A stretch of 45,242 nt of DNA from Caldilineaceae bacterium SB0664_bin_27 (GTDB lineage: Bacteria; Chloroflexota; Anaerolineae; Caldilineales; Caldilineaceae): NCBI GenBank assembly GCA_009838625.1, contig VXRG01000157.1:1-45242 (forward strand), in the 5' to 3' direction. How positions within the stretch are numbered: the stretch's first letter is position 1; each line of letters opens with the position of its first letter. The translations under genes were made by a program, and so were the position numbers. The notes beneath the pieces are model-generated. The model was not told the DNA's origin, did not search any database, and saw only the letters and a list, made by a program, of their open reading frames with translations. This document shows, piece by piece, positions 1-8,852 of this stretch.

Positions 1-3
1 GCT

Positions 4-1233
4 GTGGGGAGGCGAGGGCTGGTTTTGTGGGCGGCGCTGGTTTTGGGGCTGGTGCTGGGCGGGGGTTGTGTGCCGGAGAGTCCGCTGGGGATGGTTGTGG
101 TGGGGCCTGGGGAGGAGATTCATATCCGGTCGCTGGAGGTGTTGACGGGGATTGGGGTACGGGGGATTCCGAGGCAGCGGGCGGTGGCGTTGGCTGTTGA
201 GGATTACGGGCCGATCAAAGGGCACAGGGTGACGATGGGCGCGGGTCTGGATACGCTTTGCACGGCGGAAGGAGGCAGGGCGGCGGCGGAGACAGTGGTG
301 GGCGACAGTAGGGTGGTCGGTGTTATCGGCACGTCGTGCTCGGTGGGGGCGGTTGAGGCGGCGCCGTTGCTGAGCGAAGCGGGGCTGGTGATGATCTCGG
401 CATCGAATACGGCGCCGTCGCTGACGTCCGATTTACGGGGCAATGCGGGCGTGCATAGCCATGCGGGCTATTACCGCACGGCGAGCAACGACCTGCACCA
501 GGGGCAGGCGGTGGCGGAGTTTGTTTACCACGGGCTGGGTCTGCGCAGGATGGCGACGGTCGATGACGGCGATCCATACACGTCGGGTTATACCGGCGCG
601 TTTGCGGCGGCCTTCGAGGCGCTGGGCGGCGCGGTGGTTGCAGCGGCCCGGATCAGCCGGGGGGACAGGGACATGGCGCCGGTGCTGAGCCGGATTGGGG
701 CGGAGAGCCCGGAGGGGCTGTTCTTCCCGGTTTTCCCGGACGAGGCGGCTTCGATCGCGCGGCAGGCGGGCCAGGTGGAAGGGCTGGAAGCGCTGGTCCT
801 GATCGGGCCGGACTCGCTGCTGCTGGCGGCGCCGGAGGTGCTGGGCTTCTACGTGGTCGTGCCTGAGTTGCGTTTCAGCGGCAATGTGAACGACGCGACG
901 GGCAAGAGCGGCGATGAGGTGGTGGCCGATTACGCGGCGCGGTACGGGGAGGCGCCGACGTCGGCTTCGATGGTGCACGCGTATGATGCGGCGACGCTGC
1001 TGCTGCGGGCGATCGAGGCGGTGGCGGTGGCAGATGGGGAGACGCTGTACATCGACCGGGCGCGGCTGCGGGAGGCGTTGAGCGGGACGCGGGATTTTCA
1101 GGGTCTGATAGGGGAGATCTCGTGTGACCGGTTCGGGGATTGCGGGACGGGCCGGGCTTATGTTGTGCAGCACACGGATGCGGCGGTGACGGATATCAGG
1201 GCGTTGCCGGTGGTGTATGAGTATTCGCCGTAG
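4..1233 (+). CDS. Lipoprotein substrate-binding protein, branched-chain amino acid ABC transporter type (Peripla_BP_6)
   Basis: The protein (409 residues from a GTG at position 4) would bind a small ligand outside the membrane and deliver it to an ABC permease. It starts with a basic then hydrophobic signal segment ending in LGGGC, a weak lipobox, so Cys22 is probably lipidated. The body matches the type I periplasmic fold: a GVIGTSCS loop, a SLTSDLRGN stretch and a DGDPYTSGY motif are shared with the genes at 5495 and 6805. Four conserved cysteines (in LCTAEGG, GTSCS and CDRFGDCG) suggest two disulfides. Relative to its paralogues it lacks a few residues around position 275. No permease or ATPase gene is nearby. 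The window edge is only three bases upstream, so the true start could lie outside. Family call is firm; ligand is unknown. Confidence 0.85.
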   Translation: MGRRGLVLWAALVLGLVLGGGCVPESPLGMVVVGPGEEIHIRSLEVLTGIGVRGIPRQRAVALAVEDYGPIKGHRVTMGAGLDTLCTAEGGRAAAETVVGDSRVVGVIGTSCSVGAVEAAPLLSEAGLVMISASNTAPSLTSDLRGNAGVHSHAGYYRTASNDLHQGQAVAEFVYHGLGLRRMATVDDGDPYTSGYTGAFAAAFEALGGAVVAAARISRGDRDMAPVLSRIGAESPEGLFFPVFPDEAASIARQAGQVEGLEALVLIGPDSLLLAAPEVLGFYVVVPELRFSGNVNDATGKSGDEVVADYAARYGEAPTSASMVHAYDAATLLLRAIEAVAVADGETLYIDRARLREALSGTRDFQGLIGEISCDRFGDCGTGRAYVVQHTDAAVTDIRALPVVYEYSP

Positions 1234-1241
1234 GTAGGGCT

Positions 1242-1282
1242 GCCCGTTGCCGGGTGGGCGGGGGCTGGAGCCGGCAACGGGC
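1242..1282. terminator. Bidirectional hairpin between convergent genes
   Basis: GCCCGTTGCCGG (1242-1253) pairs perfectly with CCGGCAACGGGC (1271-1282), a 12-bp stem with a 17-base G-rich loop. It lies 8 bases past the stop of the solute-binding protein and 7 bases past the stop of the convergent VOC gene, the place expected for a shared terminator. There is no T-tract, so its strength as an intrinsic terminator is uncertain. Confidence 0.6.
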
Positions 1283-1289
1283 GGAAAGT

Positions 1290-1712
1290 CTATTCGTTCA
1301 AGGTGTCGAAGTTGAACTGCCAGGGTATGCCGAATTTATCGACGCAGGCGCCGAAGTAGGAGCCCCAGAACATGTCGTCGAGGGGCATGGTGACGGCGCC
1401 GCCGGCGGAGATGGCGGTGAAGAGGCGTTCGGTCTCTTCCCGGGAGGTGGGGTGGCAGGAGACGGAGAAGTTGTTGCCTTGCTGGTGGGGCGGGCTGAAT
1501 GTGGGGGAGGTGTCGCTGCCCATGAGGACGCTGTCGCCAATGGGGAGGCTGACGTGCATTATGCGGTCTTTGTCCTCGTCGGAGACGGGCATGTCGTCGG
1601 GGCCTTCGGCGAAGGTGGAGATATGGATGTAGTCGCCGCCGAAGACGGAGCGGTAGAATTCGAAGGCGTCGCGGCAGTTGCCGTCAAAGTTGAGGTAGAT
1701 GCTGAGTGTCAT
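1290..1712 (-). CDS. VOC-superfamily (PhnB/YjdN-like) protein
   Basis: A 140-residue protein with the fold of the glyoxalase/bleomycin-resistance superfamily. The PhnB-like subgroup is recognised by the start TLSIYLNFDGNCRDAFEFYR, the FGGDY turn and the C-terminal WGSYFGACVDKFGIPWQFN block. Members are often annotated as 3-demethylubiquinone methyltransferase relatives, but that activity is not established for this subgroup and should not be assumed. The length is normal. It is the last of four VOC-type genes in one minus-strand cluster (3066 to 1290), which probably form an operon. Confidence 0.85.
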   Translation of the reverse strand: MTLSIYLNFDGNCRDAFEFYRSVFGGDYIHISTFAEGPDDMPVSDEDKDRIMHVSLPIGDSVLMGSDTSPTFSPPHQQGNNFSVSCHPTSREETERLFTAISAGGAVTMPLDDMFWGSYFGACVDKFGIPWQFNFDTLNE

Positions 1713-1761
1713 AAGTTGTTTCCTCGCTGGTTGATGATGTATATCACTGTGGCGCTGCGGG

Positions 1762-2223
1762 TCAGCCTTGCTCGGCGGCGGCCCGCAGCCGGGCGATGTC
1801 GACTTTGGTCATGGCGAGGTAGGCCTCCATAACGGCCTGCCCGTTTTTCTCCATGAGCCGGGGCAGTTCGGCGGGGGTTATTTGCCAGGAAATGCCGAAC
1901 TGGTCCTGGAGCCAGCCGCACTGCCGTGTTTCGCCGCCCTGGCCGAGTTTCTCCCAGAAGTAGTCGATTTCGGCCTGGGAGTCACAGGCGATTTCGAAGG
2001 AGACGGCGGGCGTGAACTGGAAGTGGGGGCCGGCGTCGAAGGCGGTGAACTGCAGGCCGTCAAGTTCGAAGGAGACAGTTTTGTTGCCTTCGGCGGGCCC
2101 GGCCGCGATGTCATCGACGGACAGGATCTTTGCGTTTTTGAAGATGGAGACGTAGAAGTTGGCGGCGGCTTCGGCCTGGCCGTCGCACCAGAGATTGGGC
2201 CTGATTTTACTGATGGCGGGCAT
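1762..2223 (-). CDS. VOC-superfamily (PhnB-like) protein
   Basis: About 153 residues, with the PhnB-like VOC signature: IRPNLWCDGQAEAAANFYVS near the N-terminus and GWLQDQFGISWQI toward the end. Two ATG codons are possible. The one at 2232 overlaps the upstream stop as ATGA but has AGGAG only two bases away. The one at 2223 has AGGAG about ten bases upstream, so I chose 2223. The tail after residue 125 (MEAYLAMTKVDIARL) is typical of this subgroup. Substrate is unknown. It is immediately downstream of a truncated VOC gene. Confidence 0.82.
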   Translation of the reverse strand: MPAISKIRPNLWCDGQAEAAANFYVSIFKNAKILSVDDIAAGPAEGNKTVSFELDGLQFTAFDAGPHFQFTPAVSFEIACDSQAEIDYFWEKLGQGGETRQCGWLQDQFGISWQITPAELPRLMEKNGQAVMEAYLAMTKVDIARLRAAAEQG

Positions 2224-2228
2224 GGGGG

Positions 2229-2546
2229 TCATTCTCCTGATTCGTCCGGGCCGGCGGCGATGGCGAGTTTGAGCCTGCGGTCGACTTCCTCACGGCTGTC
2301 GAGGGCCAGGGCGATGATCGATTCGACTTTCTGGTCGTCGTCGACGATCTGTTTGCCGGGCAGGCCGCTCTTGAAAAAGCTCTCTGTTACCAACATGACG
2401 AACGTGGTGTCGCGAATGTTCAGGCAGGCGGCCAGTTCGCTGGTGTATTGGGGGCAGAAGTCGAAGCCGATGTGCGCAAAGAAGCTTTTGGCGCGGTCGA
2501 GGTCACGAACGGGCAAATTGTAGAATGCCTGCTGAACGCTTAGCAT
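2229..2546 (-). pseudogene. Truncated VOC/glyoxalase-like protein
   Basis: Starting at the ATG at 2546 (MLSVQQAFYNLPV) the frame gives 105 residues that align well with the neighbouring gene at 2632-3066 (NLPVRDLDRAKSFF against NLPVSDLCSSVDFF). It stops after AIAAGPDESGE. The partner gene continues from the same point for about 35 residues, including the YGRTFQDLDGHVWEI block that carries the last metal-ligand strand of the fold. The missing strand should leave this copy non-functional. A longer start at 2624 adds 26 low-complexity residues and is less likely. Either a deletion fused it to the next gene or it is a real shortened variant. Confidence 0.65.
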
Positions 2547-2631
2547 CGTTGTCGCTCGCTTGCGGTTTTGAGGAGATACAGGGCATTGCGGTGATACGGG
2601 GCGCGGCCTTGCGGGCGGTATCACTGGAGGT

Positions 2632-3066
2632 CTAGCTTTTGTGGCCGTTCATGGCTTTTTCCATGCGCTTGGCGTCGACGGAGAAGATTTCCCAGACGTG
2701 GCCGTCAAGGTCCTGGAAGGTACGGCCGTACATCCAGCCGGCGTCGGTGGCGTCTCTACATTCGCTGCCGCCGGCGGCGAGGGCTTTGGCGATGGTTTTG
2801 TCGACATCATCACGGCAGTCGACTGACAGGGCGACGACGACTTCGGCGCTGCGCTCGCTGTCGGCGATCTCCTTGCCTGGGATGAACCTTTTGAAATATT
2901 CCTCCCTCAGCAGCATGGCGAACATGTTGTCGCCGATGATCATACAGGAGGCGTGGTCGCCGGTGAACTGGTCGTCGAAGGTAAAACCAAGCTCTGTGAA
3001 AAAATCTACCGAACTGCAGAGGTCGCTGACCGGAAGATTTACAAAAATTCGTTTGGCCGATTTCAT
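2632..3066 (-). CDS. VOC-superfamily glyoxalase-like protein
   Basis: A complete 144-residue VOC protein: N-terminal FVNLPVSDLCSSVDFFTELG, and C-terminal GWMYGRTFQDLDGHVWEIFS, the usual closing strand of extradiol-dioxygenase/lactoylglutathione-lyase-like proteins. The histidine and glutamate of DGHVWE could be metal ligands. It is first of the minus-strand VOC cluster. A TATTAT sequence (complement of 3123-3128) could serve as its -10 box, and AAGGGA lies upstream of the ATG at an unusually long spacing. Substrate unknown. Confidence 0.85.
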   Translation of the reverse strand: MKSAKRIFVNLPVSDLCSSVDFFTELGFTFDDQFTGDHASCMIIGDNMFAMLLREEYFKRFIPGKEIADSERSAEVVVALSVDCRDDVDKTIAKALAAGGSECRDATDAGWMYGRTFQDLDGHVWEIFSVDAKRMEKAMNGHKS

Positions 3067-3278
3067 TGCGGCTCTAATCCCTTTCCTGTACAGAAGGTGT
3101 ATCCTTTAGAGATAGGCTTCCCATAATACACCACCATTGTCGCCAGTGTGAAAGAAGGGAAATGCCGGAATGAGTTAAGTACTGAGGTTTTGGCGATCAG
3201 TTTTTTTGTTCTTAGTGAATGCCGCGCGTAGGGGGTGATGGGATCGCATATTGGGATGCACGCCCTGGGTAGATCTAT

Positions 3279-3307
3279 TTGACATTCAGGGCGGAAGCTT
3301 ATATGGT
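3279..3307 (+). promoter_or_regulatory. Sigma70-like promoter of first tRNA-Ala
   Basis: TTGACA (3279-3284) is a perfect -35 box. With a 17-base spacer it is followed by TATGGT (3302-3307), a three-of-six match to the -10 consensus with TAT kept. Transcription would start near 3314, about 40 bases before the mature tRNA 5' end. Confidence 0.55.
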
Positions 3308-3353
3308 TCAGGGGGCGTTGGCGCGCTGTTTGCGGGCGCAGGCGACCCGGTTT

Positions 3354-3429
<76 letters not shown>

Positions 3430-3486
3430 GGCGGTGCGGCAGGAGTGCGTTAAGCCGGGCATAACGTCACGCCCGGAAGGCAGGAT

Positions 3487-3516
3487 TTGACCGGTTTGGG
3501 TCCAGCTTGATAAAAT
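3487..3516 (+). promoter_or_regulatory. Sigma70-like promoter of second tRNA-Ala
   Basis: TTGACC (3487-3492) and TAAAAT (3511-3516) are separated by 18 bases. Both match the consensus at five of six positions. The expected start near 3523 lies about 55 bases before the tRNA at 3578. Confidence 0.6.
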
Positions 3517-3577
3517 GTATCTTTCTTGTCCGCGGGCATGTTGCGCGGATTGGACTTGGTGAGGCGCCGGCGATTTC

Positions 3578-3650
<73 letters not shown>

Positions 3651-3671
3651 CACGGCAGGCGGGCGGGATTC

Positions 3672-3700
3672 TTGATGGTGTGCCCCGGCCGGGATAGTAG
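3672..3700 (+). promoter_or_regulatory. Possible weak promoter of third tRNA-Ala
   Basis: TTGATG (3672-3677) and TAGTAG (3695-3700) are separated by 17 bases and lie 15 bases before the third tRNA. The match is weak. Position, and the pattern at the other two tRNA genes, are the main support. Confidence 0.35.
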
Positions 3701-3715
3701 ATGGAATTGAATATT

Positions 3716-3791
<76 letters not shown>

Positions 3792-3847
3792 GTTGCGATA
3801 ACGGCCTGAACCTTCACGATGAGATCTGTCCCCGGCGTGTGGGAAAG

Positions 3848-4339
3848 GTGAGAGTGGCCGGCAAGAATAAGAAGAAGCCAGGGAAAGTTTCAGAAAGGGC
3901 TGTGGACAACCGGGCCGGCGAGAAGCCGGTTCTTTTGTCAGGCGGCAATCCTCAGATTGCAAAGGCGGACGGGGACGCGCCAGTGCAGGCCTACATCGCG
4001 GCGATGCCGGGTTGGAAAAGCGAGCTGGGGCGTCGTTTGGACTCGCTGATCGTGCGCAATGCGCCCAACGTGCGCAAGGCGGTGCGGTGGAATTCTCCGT
4101 TTTACGGCATCAAGGGCCAGGGTTGGTTCCTCAGCTATCATGTATTTACGCGCTACGTCAAAGTTACCTTTTTGCAGGGGGCGTTGCTGCAACCTGAGCC
4201 GCCGGGCGCGGGCAAGGACAAAGACGCGCGCTGGTACGACATCTACGAGGACGACTTTGACGAGGATCAGATGGCGGAGTGGGTCCGGCAAGCTGCAGCG
4301 ATCCCCGGTTGGGATGGCTTTGAAACGCTGAAGCGTTAG
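3848..4339 (+). CDS. DUF1801 (YdhG/YjhX-like) domain protein
   Basis: About 163 residues. The DUF1801 domain occupies the C-terminal two thirds: VQAYIAAMPGWKSELGRRLD, then VRKAVRWNSPFYGIKGQGWF and YVKVTFLQGALL. These small cytosolic proteins have an iron-chaperone-like fold, but no biochemical role can be assigned here. The frame is open back into the tRNA at 3716. Because that stretch only translates tRNA sequence, I place the start at one of the GTG codons at 3848 or 3854. The N-terminal 40 residues are lysine-rich and probably disordered. Confidence 0.75.
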   Translation: MRVAGKNKKKPGKVSERAVDNRAGEKPVLLSGGNPQIAKADGDAPVQAYIAAMPGWKSELGRRLDSLIVRNAPNVRKAVRWNSPFYGIKGQGWFLSYHVFTRYVKVTFLQGALLQPEPPGAGKDKDARWYDIYEDDFDEDQMAEWVRQAAAIPGWDGFETLKR

Positions 4340-4572
4340 ATTGGTCGCTGTTTGCAGTATTGTGTTTCGCAGTCTCGAATCGTACCAGGTGCCTGTTATC
4401 CGGTTGGCGGGATGGTCCCAGGGAGTCTCCGCGGGTTGAGTTGAACGCCCTCTGCCTTGTAGATTTTCCCAGCGTAGAGTTCGCCGTGCTATCCCTTTCC
4501 TATAGGCAGACCTGGCAGATTCAGGTCGCTAAGGGGACAGGGATGAGTTAACTGGATTTGGGGTGAGTGTTC

Positions 4573-5070
4573 GTGGGAGATGATCGCAGACAAGAGTTGA
4601 CAGACAGGTTCAGTGAATCAGCTGAATACCTGAACCGCCAGTTGCATTCGGGCCGTCTTGACGAGTGGGAAAGTCTGGGCATGACGATACCCCAGATCAG
4701 GACGCTGGTCCTGATCGAGCGTTTGGGCCCCCTGCGCATGGGCAACATTGCCATTCACCTGGGTCGAGCGCTTTCGGCTACGACTACGATTGTGGACCGC
4801 CTGGTAAATAAGGGGTTGGTGGGCCGCGACTCAGACCCTAACGACCGGCGGGTCGTGATCTGCAAGTTGACCGACTCGGGAGAGCAGGCGATCAGACGGT
4901 TCTGGCAGTTAGGACGGGGGCGACTCGATCTATTGGCGGAACTGCTGAACGAGGAGCAGCTGGAGATGATCGTGGCAGGACTGGAGTTGGTCCGCTGGGC
5001 CGATAAAGAGCTCCAGAGAACGAATGCCGCGGTGCAGCCGGCTGAGAAGCAGAATTCCCTCGCCGACTGA
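4573..5070 (+). CDS. MarR-family transcriptional regulator
   Basis: A 165-residue winged-helix protein. The DNA-binding part spans about residues 35-110: MTIPQIRTLVLIERLGPLRM, then the recognition helix ALSATTTIVDRLVNKGL and the wing DPNDRRVVICKLTDSG, which is the MarR hallmark. Such dimers usually repress nearby genes and respond to small phenolic or oxidative signals. GGGGTGA about seven bases upstream favours the GTG at 4573 over that at 4567. It stands alone between a DUF1801 gene and the promoter of a solute-binding gene, so its target is unclear; it may control itself or the transporter proteins downstream. Confidence 0.85.
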   Translation: MGDDRRQELTDRFSESAEYLNRQLHSGRLDEWESLGMTIPQIRTLVLIERLGPLRMGNIAIHLGRALSATTTIVDRLVNKGLVGRDSDPNDRRVVICKLTDSGEQAIRRFWQLGRGRLDLLAELLNEEQLEMIVAGLELVRWADKELQRTNAAVQPAEKQNSLAD

Positions 5071-5249
5071 CATCTCTCCCAGTACAGTTTTCCACCTCAA
5101 GATTTGAACCTCCCCAGGCCGGATTGCAGCCACTTTTGCCCAGATGGGCCCTCCTGATTGGCCGTAACAGCAACGCTATCCGGCCTCCGGTCCGGCGCAA
5201 ATTGCCTCTCGGTTGACCCTGTTCGAAAGACCTGACTCTCCTGAACTTG

Positions 5250-5279
5250 TTGCCAATCCGGGTAAACAGTACCTATAAT
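5250..5279 (+). promoter_or_regulatory. Strong sigma70-like promoter upstream of the paired solute-binding genes
   Basis: TTGCCA (5250-5255), an 18-base spacer and a perfect TATAAT (5274-5279). Transcription would begin near 5286, giving a leader of about 210 bases before the ATG at 5495. The leader contains no gene I can support. Its length leaves room for regulation, though I see no recognisable riboswitch. Confidence 0.65.
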
Positions 5280-5494
5280 GTTCATATCAGGACGGCGACG
5301 CGCCCCCGGCGATTGCGATAACCCCCTGCGGATAAACGAGCACCCGATCCTGCTTCGAATACGATCCTCTGTGCGGACGTTTCAGAGCCGGGGGTATTCG
5401 TTCGTGTTGCAGCTGATGAAGGTCAGACCTTTTGGTACGAAAGAGGCTCAGTTGACGACTGTGCGGCTGTTACCGGACCCAGGAGGAAGAAAGG

Positions 5495-6760
5495 ATGACG
5501 ACGAAACGCGGTTCCCGAATTGCAGTTCTGCACTGGTTCAGCCTGCTTGCGGCGCTGATCCTGGCCGGCGCGTGTGTGCCGGTCGATTATGAATCTTCCC
5601 CTCTTGGAACGGTCGTGGTAGGCGGCGGCGAGGAGATCCAGATTCGTGCGCTGGGGACGCTGACGCGCGCCGGCGACCTGGGTGTGCCGAGCCAGCGCGG
5701 TGTCGCGCTGGCCCTCGCCGACTATGGGCCGATCAAGGGGCACGGTGTGAGCATGGGCGCCGGACTGGACTCGCTTTGCAGTGCGGAGGGCGGCGCGGCG
5801 GCGGCGGAGACGGTGCTTGGTGACGGGCAGGTGGTTGGCGTAGTTGGGACGTCCTGTTCGGTGGCTGCGGCGGCGGCCTCCCCGATTCTGAGCGAGGCGG
5901 GCCTGGTGATGGTCGCGCCATCGACGACTTCGCCATCGCTGACCTCGGACCTGCGGGGCAACGCGGGGGCGAACTACCATGCCGGATACCATCGCGTCGC
6001 CAGTAACGATCTTTACCAGGCGGAGGCGGTCGCCGATTTTGTATACAACGAGCTGGGCCTGCGCACGATGGCGGCGATCCATGACGGGGATCCGTATACG
6101 TCGGGCCTGACGGCGGCGTTCAAGACGGCGTTTGAGGCGTTGGGGGGCACGGTGGCGGTGGCGACGGTGAACAAGGGAGATACCGACATGCTCCCTGTCC
6201 TCACAGAAATTGCCGCGGCCGGCCCCGAGGGCCTGTTCATGCCGATCTTTCCGGAGGAGGCCGGGCCGGTCCTGCGCCAGAGCAGCGAGGTGGACGGCCT
6301 GGCGGGGTTGGTGCGCATCGGCGGCGGCGGCCTGCTGGTCTCCGATTTCCTGGCGTTGCCGGAGTCGGAGGGCCTTTATTTTGCGGGTCCGACGTTGGAC
6401 TTTGGCAGCAATGTAAACGGGGCGACTGGCCGGAGCGGCGACGAACTGAACGCGGCTTACCAGGAGCGATACGGTGAGTATTCGACGTCGGCTTACCTGG
6501 CCCACGCCTACGACGCGACGACGATTCTGCTGCGTGCGATCGAGGAGACGGCTGTCGAGGTCGGAGATGCGCTTTATATCGACCGGGCCAAGCTGCGCGA
6601 GGCGCTGGGCGGCACGAGCGGTTTCAGCGGCATCATCGGCACTATTTCCTGTGACGGGTTCGGCGACTGCGGCACCGGCCGCGTACAGATCTCGCAGCAC
6701 ACCAGTTCCACGATGACCGACGTTGAAGGTCTTCCTGTAGTTTATCGATACGCGCCGTAA
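5495..6760 (+). CDS. Lipoprotein substrate-binding protein, branched-chain amino acid ABC transporter type (paralogue 2)
   Basis: 421 residues. AGGAGG lies eight bases upstream of the ATG, fixing the start. Signal peptide with hydrophobic core and LAGAC lipobox, Cys anchor near residue 27. The Peripla_BP_6 body repeats the motifs of the paralogue at 4: GVVGTSCS, SLTSDLRGNAG, HDGDPYTSGL, HAYDATTILLRAIEE and the closing CDGFGDCGTGR. It is probably co-transcribed with the gene at 6805 (44-base gap) from the promoter at 5250. No membrane permease (LivH/LivM) or ATPase (LivG/LivF) is present in the window, so these binding proteins either use a distant transporter or act as sensors. Confidence 0.88.
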   Translation: MTTKRGSRIAVLHWFSLLAALILAGACVPVDYESSPLGTVVVGGGEEIQIRALGTLTRAGDLGVPSQRGVALALADYGPIKGHGVSMGAGLDSLCSAEGGAAAAETVLGDGQVVGVVGTSCSVAAAAASPILSEAGLVMVAPSTTSPSLTSDLRGNAGANYHAGYHRVASNDLYQAEAVADFVYNELGLRTMAAIHDGDPYTSGLTAAFKTAFEALGGTVAVATVNKGDTDMLPVLTEIAAAGPEGLFMPIFPEEAGPVLRQSSEVDGLAGLVRIGGGGLLVSDFLALPESEGLYFAGPTLDFGSNVNGATGRSGDELNAAYQERYGEYSTSAYLAHAYDATTILLRAIEETAVEVGDALYIDRAKLREALGGTSGFSGIIGTISCDGFGDCGTGRVQISQHTSSTMTDVEGLPVVYRYAP

Positions 6761-6804
6761 GCGCGGCAACCAACCGACATCGCCTAAGACCAGAGAGCAA
6801 AGCT

Positions 6805-8115
6805 ATGACGAAGACAGACCACGGGCGCGGTGCGCCCACACGAGGAACCGGCAGCGCGTTCAGAAGTCCGTTATTGCGCTGCACCTTTCTGCTGATTACC
6901 CTACTTTTTAGCGGAGCATGTATCCCCCGGGACATGGTGGGCAGCCCGCTGGGGACGGTTGTGGTGGGCCCCGGCGAGGATATCCAGATCCGGACTGCAT
7001 TCGTGCTTTCGAGTATCGGCCAACTGGGCTCGTCGACGCAGCGGGCGGTAGTGCTGGCGTTGGAGGACTACGGGCCTGTCAAGGGGCACAAGGTCACGAT
7101 GGGCGCGGGCCTTGATTCGCTGTGCACGCCGGAGGGAGGCACGGCGGCGGCGCAGACGGTGGTCGGCGACCGGCGCGTGGTGGGCGTGATTGGCACATCA
7201 TGTTCGGCGGCGGCGGTGAAAGCTTCGCCGATTTTGAGCGAGGCCGGGCTGGTGTTGATTTCGCCGACGAATACGGCGCCTTCGCTGACATCGGACCTGC
7301 GGGGCAATGCGGGCGCCGACCAGTATGCGGGCTATTACCGGACGTCCAACAACGATCTTTACGAGGCGGAGGCGGTGGCTGAGTTTGCCCACCACGACCT
7401 CGGCCTGCACGACATGGCGGTATTCCATGACGGCGACCCCTACACTTCCGGCCTGGCAAACGCGTTCGCGACTGCGTTCGAGCAGGGGGACGGCAGCGTC
7501 ACGATCGTGACGGTCAGCAAGGGGCAGACGGACATGATCGCCGTGCTGAGCGAGGTCGCGGCGGCTAACCCGGACGGTCTGTTTCTGCCGTTATTCCCTG
7601 AGGAGGCTGGCGAGATCATCCGGCAGATGGGGCAGGTGGCTGGATTGGAGGGGGTGGTGGTGATCGGCGGCGCGGCCTTGTTGGATTTCGAGTTCCTGGC
7701 GATACCGGAATCGGAGGGCATGTATTTGGCCAGCCCGGTACTGCATTTCGGGAGCAGCGTCAACGAGGCAACGGGAAAGAGTGGAGGCGACCTGGCCGCG
7801 GCGTATCTGGAGAAGTACAATGAGGCGCCGGGCTCGGTGTTCATGGCTCATGCGTATGACGCGACTACGTTGCTGCTGCGGGCGATTGAGGAGGTTGCGG
7901 TTGCGCAGGGGGATTCACTCTATATCGACCGGGCTCGGTTGCGCGAGGCGTTGACGGGCACGGCGGAGTTCAGCGGAATCATTGGCGAGCTCACCTGTGA
8001 CGAGTTCGGCGACTGCGGCACGGGTCATTTGCGTATCGTGCATCACACAGATTCGACGATCACGGACGTGGAGGCGCTGGAGATTGTCTATTATCACCTT
8101 CACGACGATAAATAG
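6805..8115 (+). CDS. Lipoprotein substrate-binding protein, branched-chain amino acid ABC transporter type (paralogue 3)
   Basis: 436 residues, closely related to the gene just upstream. The signal segment ends FSGAC, a variant lipobox. Shared landmarks are VIGTSCSAAAVKASPILSE, SLTSDLRGNAG, HDGDPYTSGL and CDEFGDCGTGH. The N-terminus is longer than in the paralogues by about 20 polar residues before the hydrophobic stretch. The start at 6805 has only a weak Shine-Dalgarno sequence, consistent with dependence on the upstream gene. Ligand unknown; divergence from paralogue 2 in the binding cleft would decide whether they share one. Confidence 0.88.
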   Translation: MTKTDHGRGAPTRGTGSAFRSPLLRCTFLLITLLFSGACIPRDMVGSPLGTVVVGPGEDIQIRTAFVLSSIGQLGSSTQRAVVLALEDYGPVKGHKVTMGAGLDSLCTPEGGTAAAQTVVGDRRVVGVIGTSCSAAAVKASPILSEAGLVLISPTNTAPSLTSDLRGNAGADQYAGYYRTSNNDLYEAEAVAEFAHHDLGLHDMAVFHDGDPYTSGLANAFATAFEQGDGSVTIVTVSKGQTDMIAVLSEVAAANPDGLFLPLFPEEAGEIIRQMGQVAGLEGVVVIGGAALLDFEFLAIPESEGMYLASPVLHFGSSVNEATGKSGGDLAAAYLEKYNEAPGSVFMAHAYDATTLLLRAIEEVAVAQGDSLYIDRARLREALTGTAEFSGIIGELTCDEFGDCGTGHLRIVHHTDSTITDVEALEIVYYHLHDDK

Positions 8116-8206
8116 TTGTCAATACAGGTCGAGAGTTCGCGGCAGGAGGGGGTTGAATGCAGGTTGATGGAACGGATTGGGCTGACATGGTAGGTGGACG
8201 CGGTCA

Positions 8207-8716
8207 ATGAAAGAGGTGGCGGTCTATACGGACGGCGCCTGCAGCGGGAACCCGGGCCCTGGCGGATTCGGTGTGGTGCTGCTCTCGGGGGGACACCGCA
8301 AGGAGTTGTGCGGCGGGTATCGCCGGACGACGAATAACAGGATGGAGCTTCTGGCTGTGATCAAGGGGCTGGAGGCTTTGAAAGAGCGGTGCAGGGTCAC
8401 TCTCTACAGCGACTCAAAATATGTTTTGGACGCTTTGACCAAGGGCTGGGCGCGCAGGTGGCGGGCGAACGGCTGGCGGCGCAACCGGAAGGGCGAGTTG
8501 GCGGTCAACCCGGACCTGTGGACGCAACTGCTGGAGCTGTGTGACAGGCACGAGATGCACTACCAGTGGGTGAAGGGTCATGCAGGTGACCCGGAAAACG
8601 AGCGGTGCGACAAGCTTTCGACCGGGGCGCTGACACGCCCAAACCTGCCGGTCGACGAACAGTATGAACGGGCGGAGCGGGGGACGGCCGGTTCGCCTTT
8701 CGATAGGGCGCCGTAG
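8207..8716 (+). CDS. rnhA: Ribonuclease HI
   Basis: 169 residues. It cleaves the RNA strand of RNA-DNA hybrids, removing primers and R-loops in the cytoplasm. All active-site residues are visible: Asp9 in [14 protein letters not shown], Glu47 in NNRMEL, Asp69 in YSDSKYV, His125 in VKGHAG and Asp135 in ENERCD. The basic [13 protein letters not shown] segment is the substrate-handling helix. Length is normal, with about 20 extra residues at the C-terminus. AGGTGG about nine bases upstream supports the ATG at 8207. Confidence 0.97.
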   Translation: MKEVAVYTDGACSGNPGPGGFGVVLLSGGHRKELCGGYRRTTNNRMELLAVIKGLEALKERCRVTLYSDSKYVLDALTKGWARRWRANGWRRNRKGELAVNPDLWTQLLELCDRHEMHYQWVKGHAGDPENERCDKLSTGALTRPNLPVDEQYERAERGTAGSPFDRAP

Positions 8717-8852
8717 GCGCGGCGAGTCCGGTTCAGCCCGACCATTGCGCGGCGCCGGCAGAACAGAAAATCTGACAGTCACATAGATGACCGGACGCGT
8801 TGACCATACGTGTATGGTTGGCGTGCGCTGAAATCGAAGGTGAATCAGCGCC

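Noticed and set aside
433..1173. Minus-strand frame of 246 codons
   Set aside because: Antisense shadow of the first solute-binding protein; the same kind of shadow occurs opposite both paralogues.
1768..2523. Plus-strand frame of 251 codons
   Set aside because: Glycine/valine-rich antisense of the VOC genes, which have clear motifs on the minus strand.
5278..5592. Plus-strand frame of 104 codons before the second solute-binding gene
   Set aside because: It starts inside the promoter and overlaps the true gene out of frame; treated as 5' leader.
5423..6769. Minus-strand frame of 448 codons
   Set aside because: Antisense shadow of the second solute-binding protein caused by high GC content.
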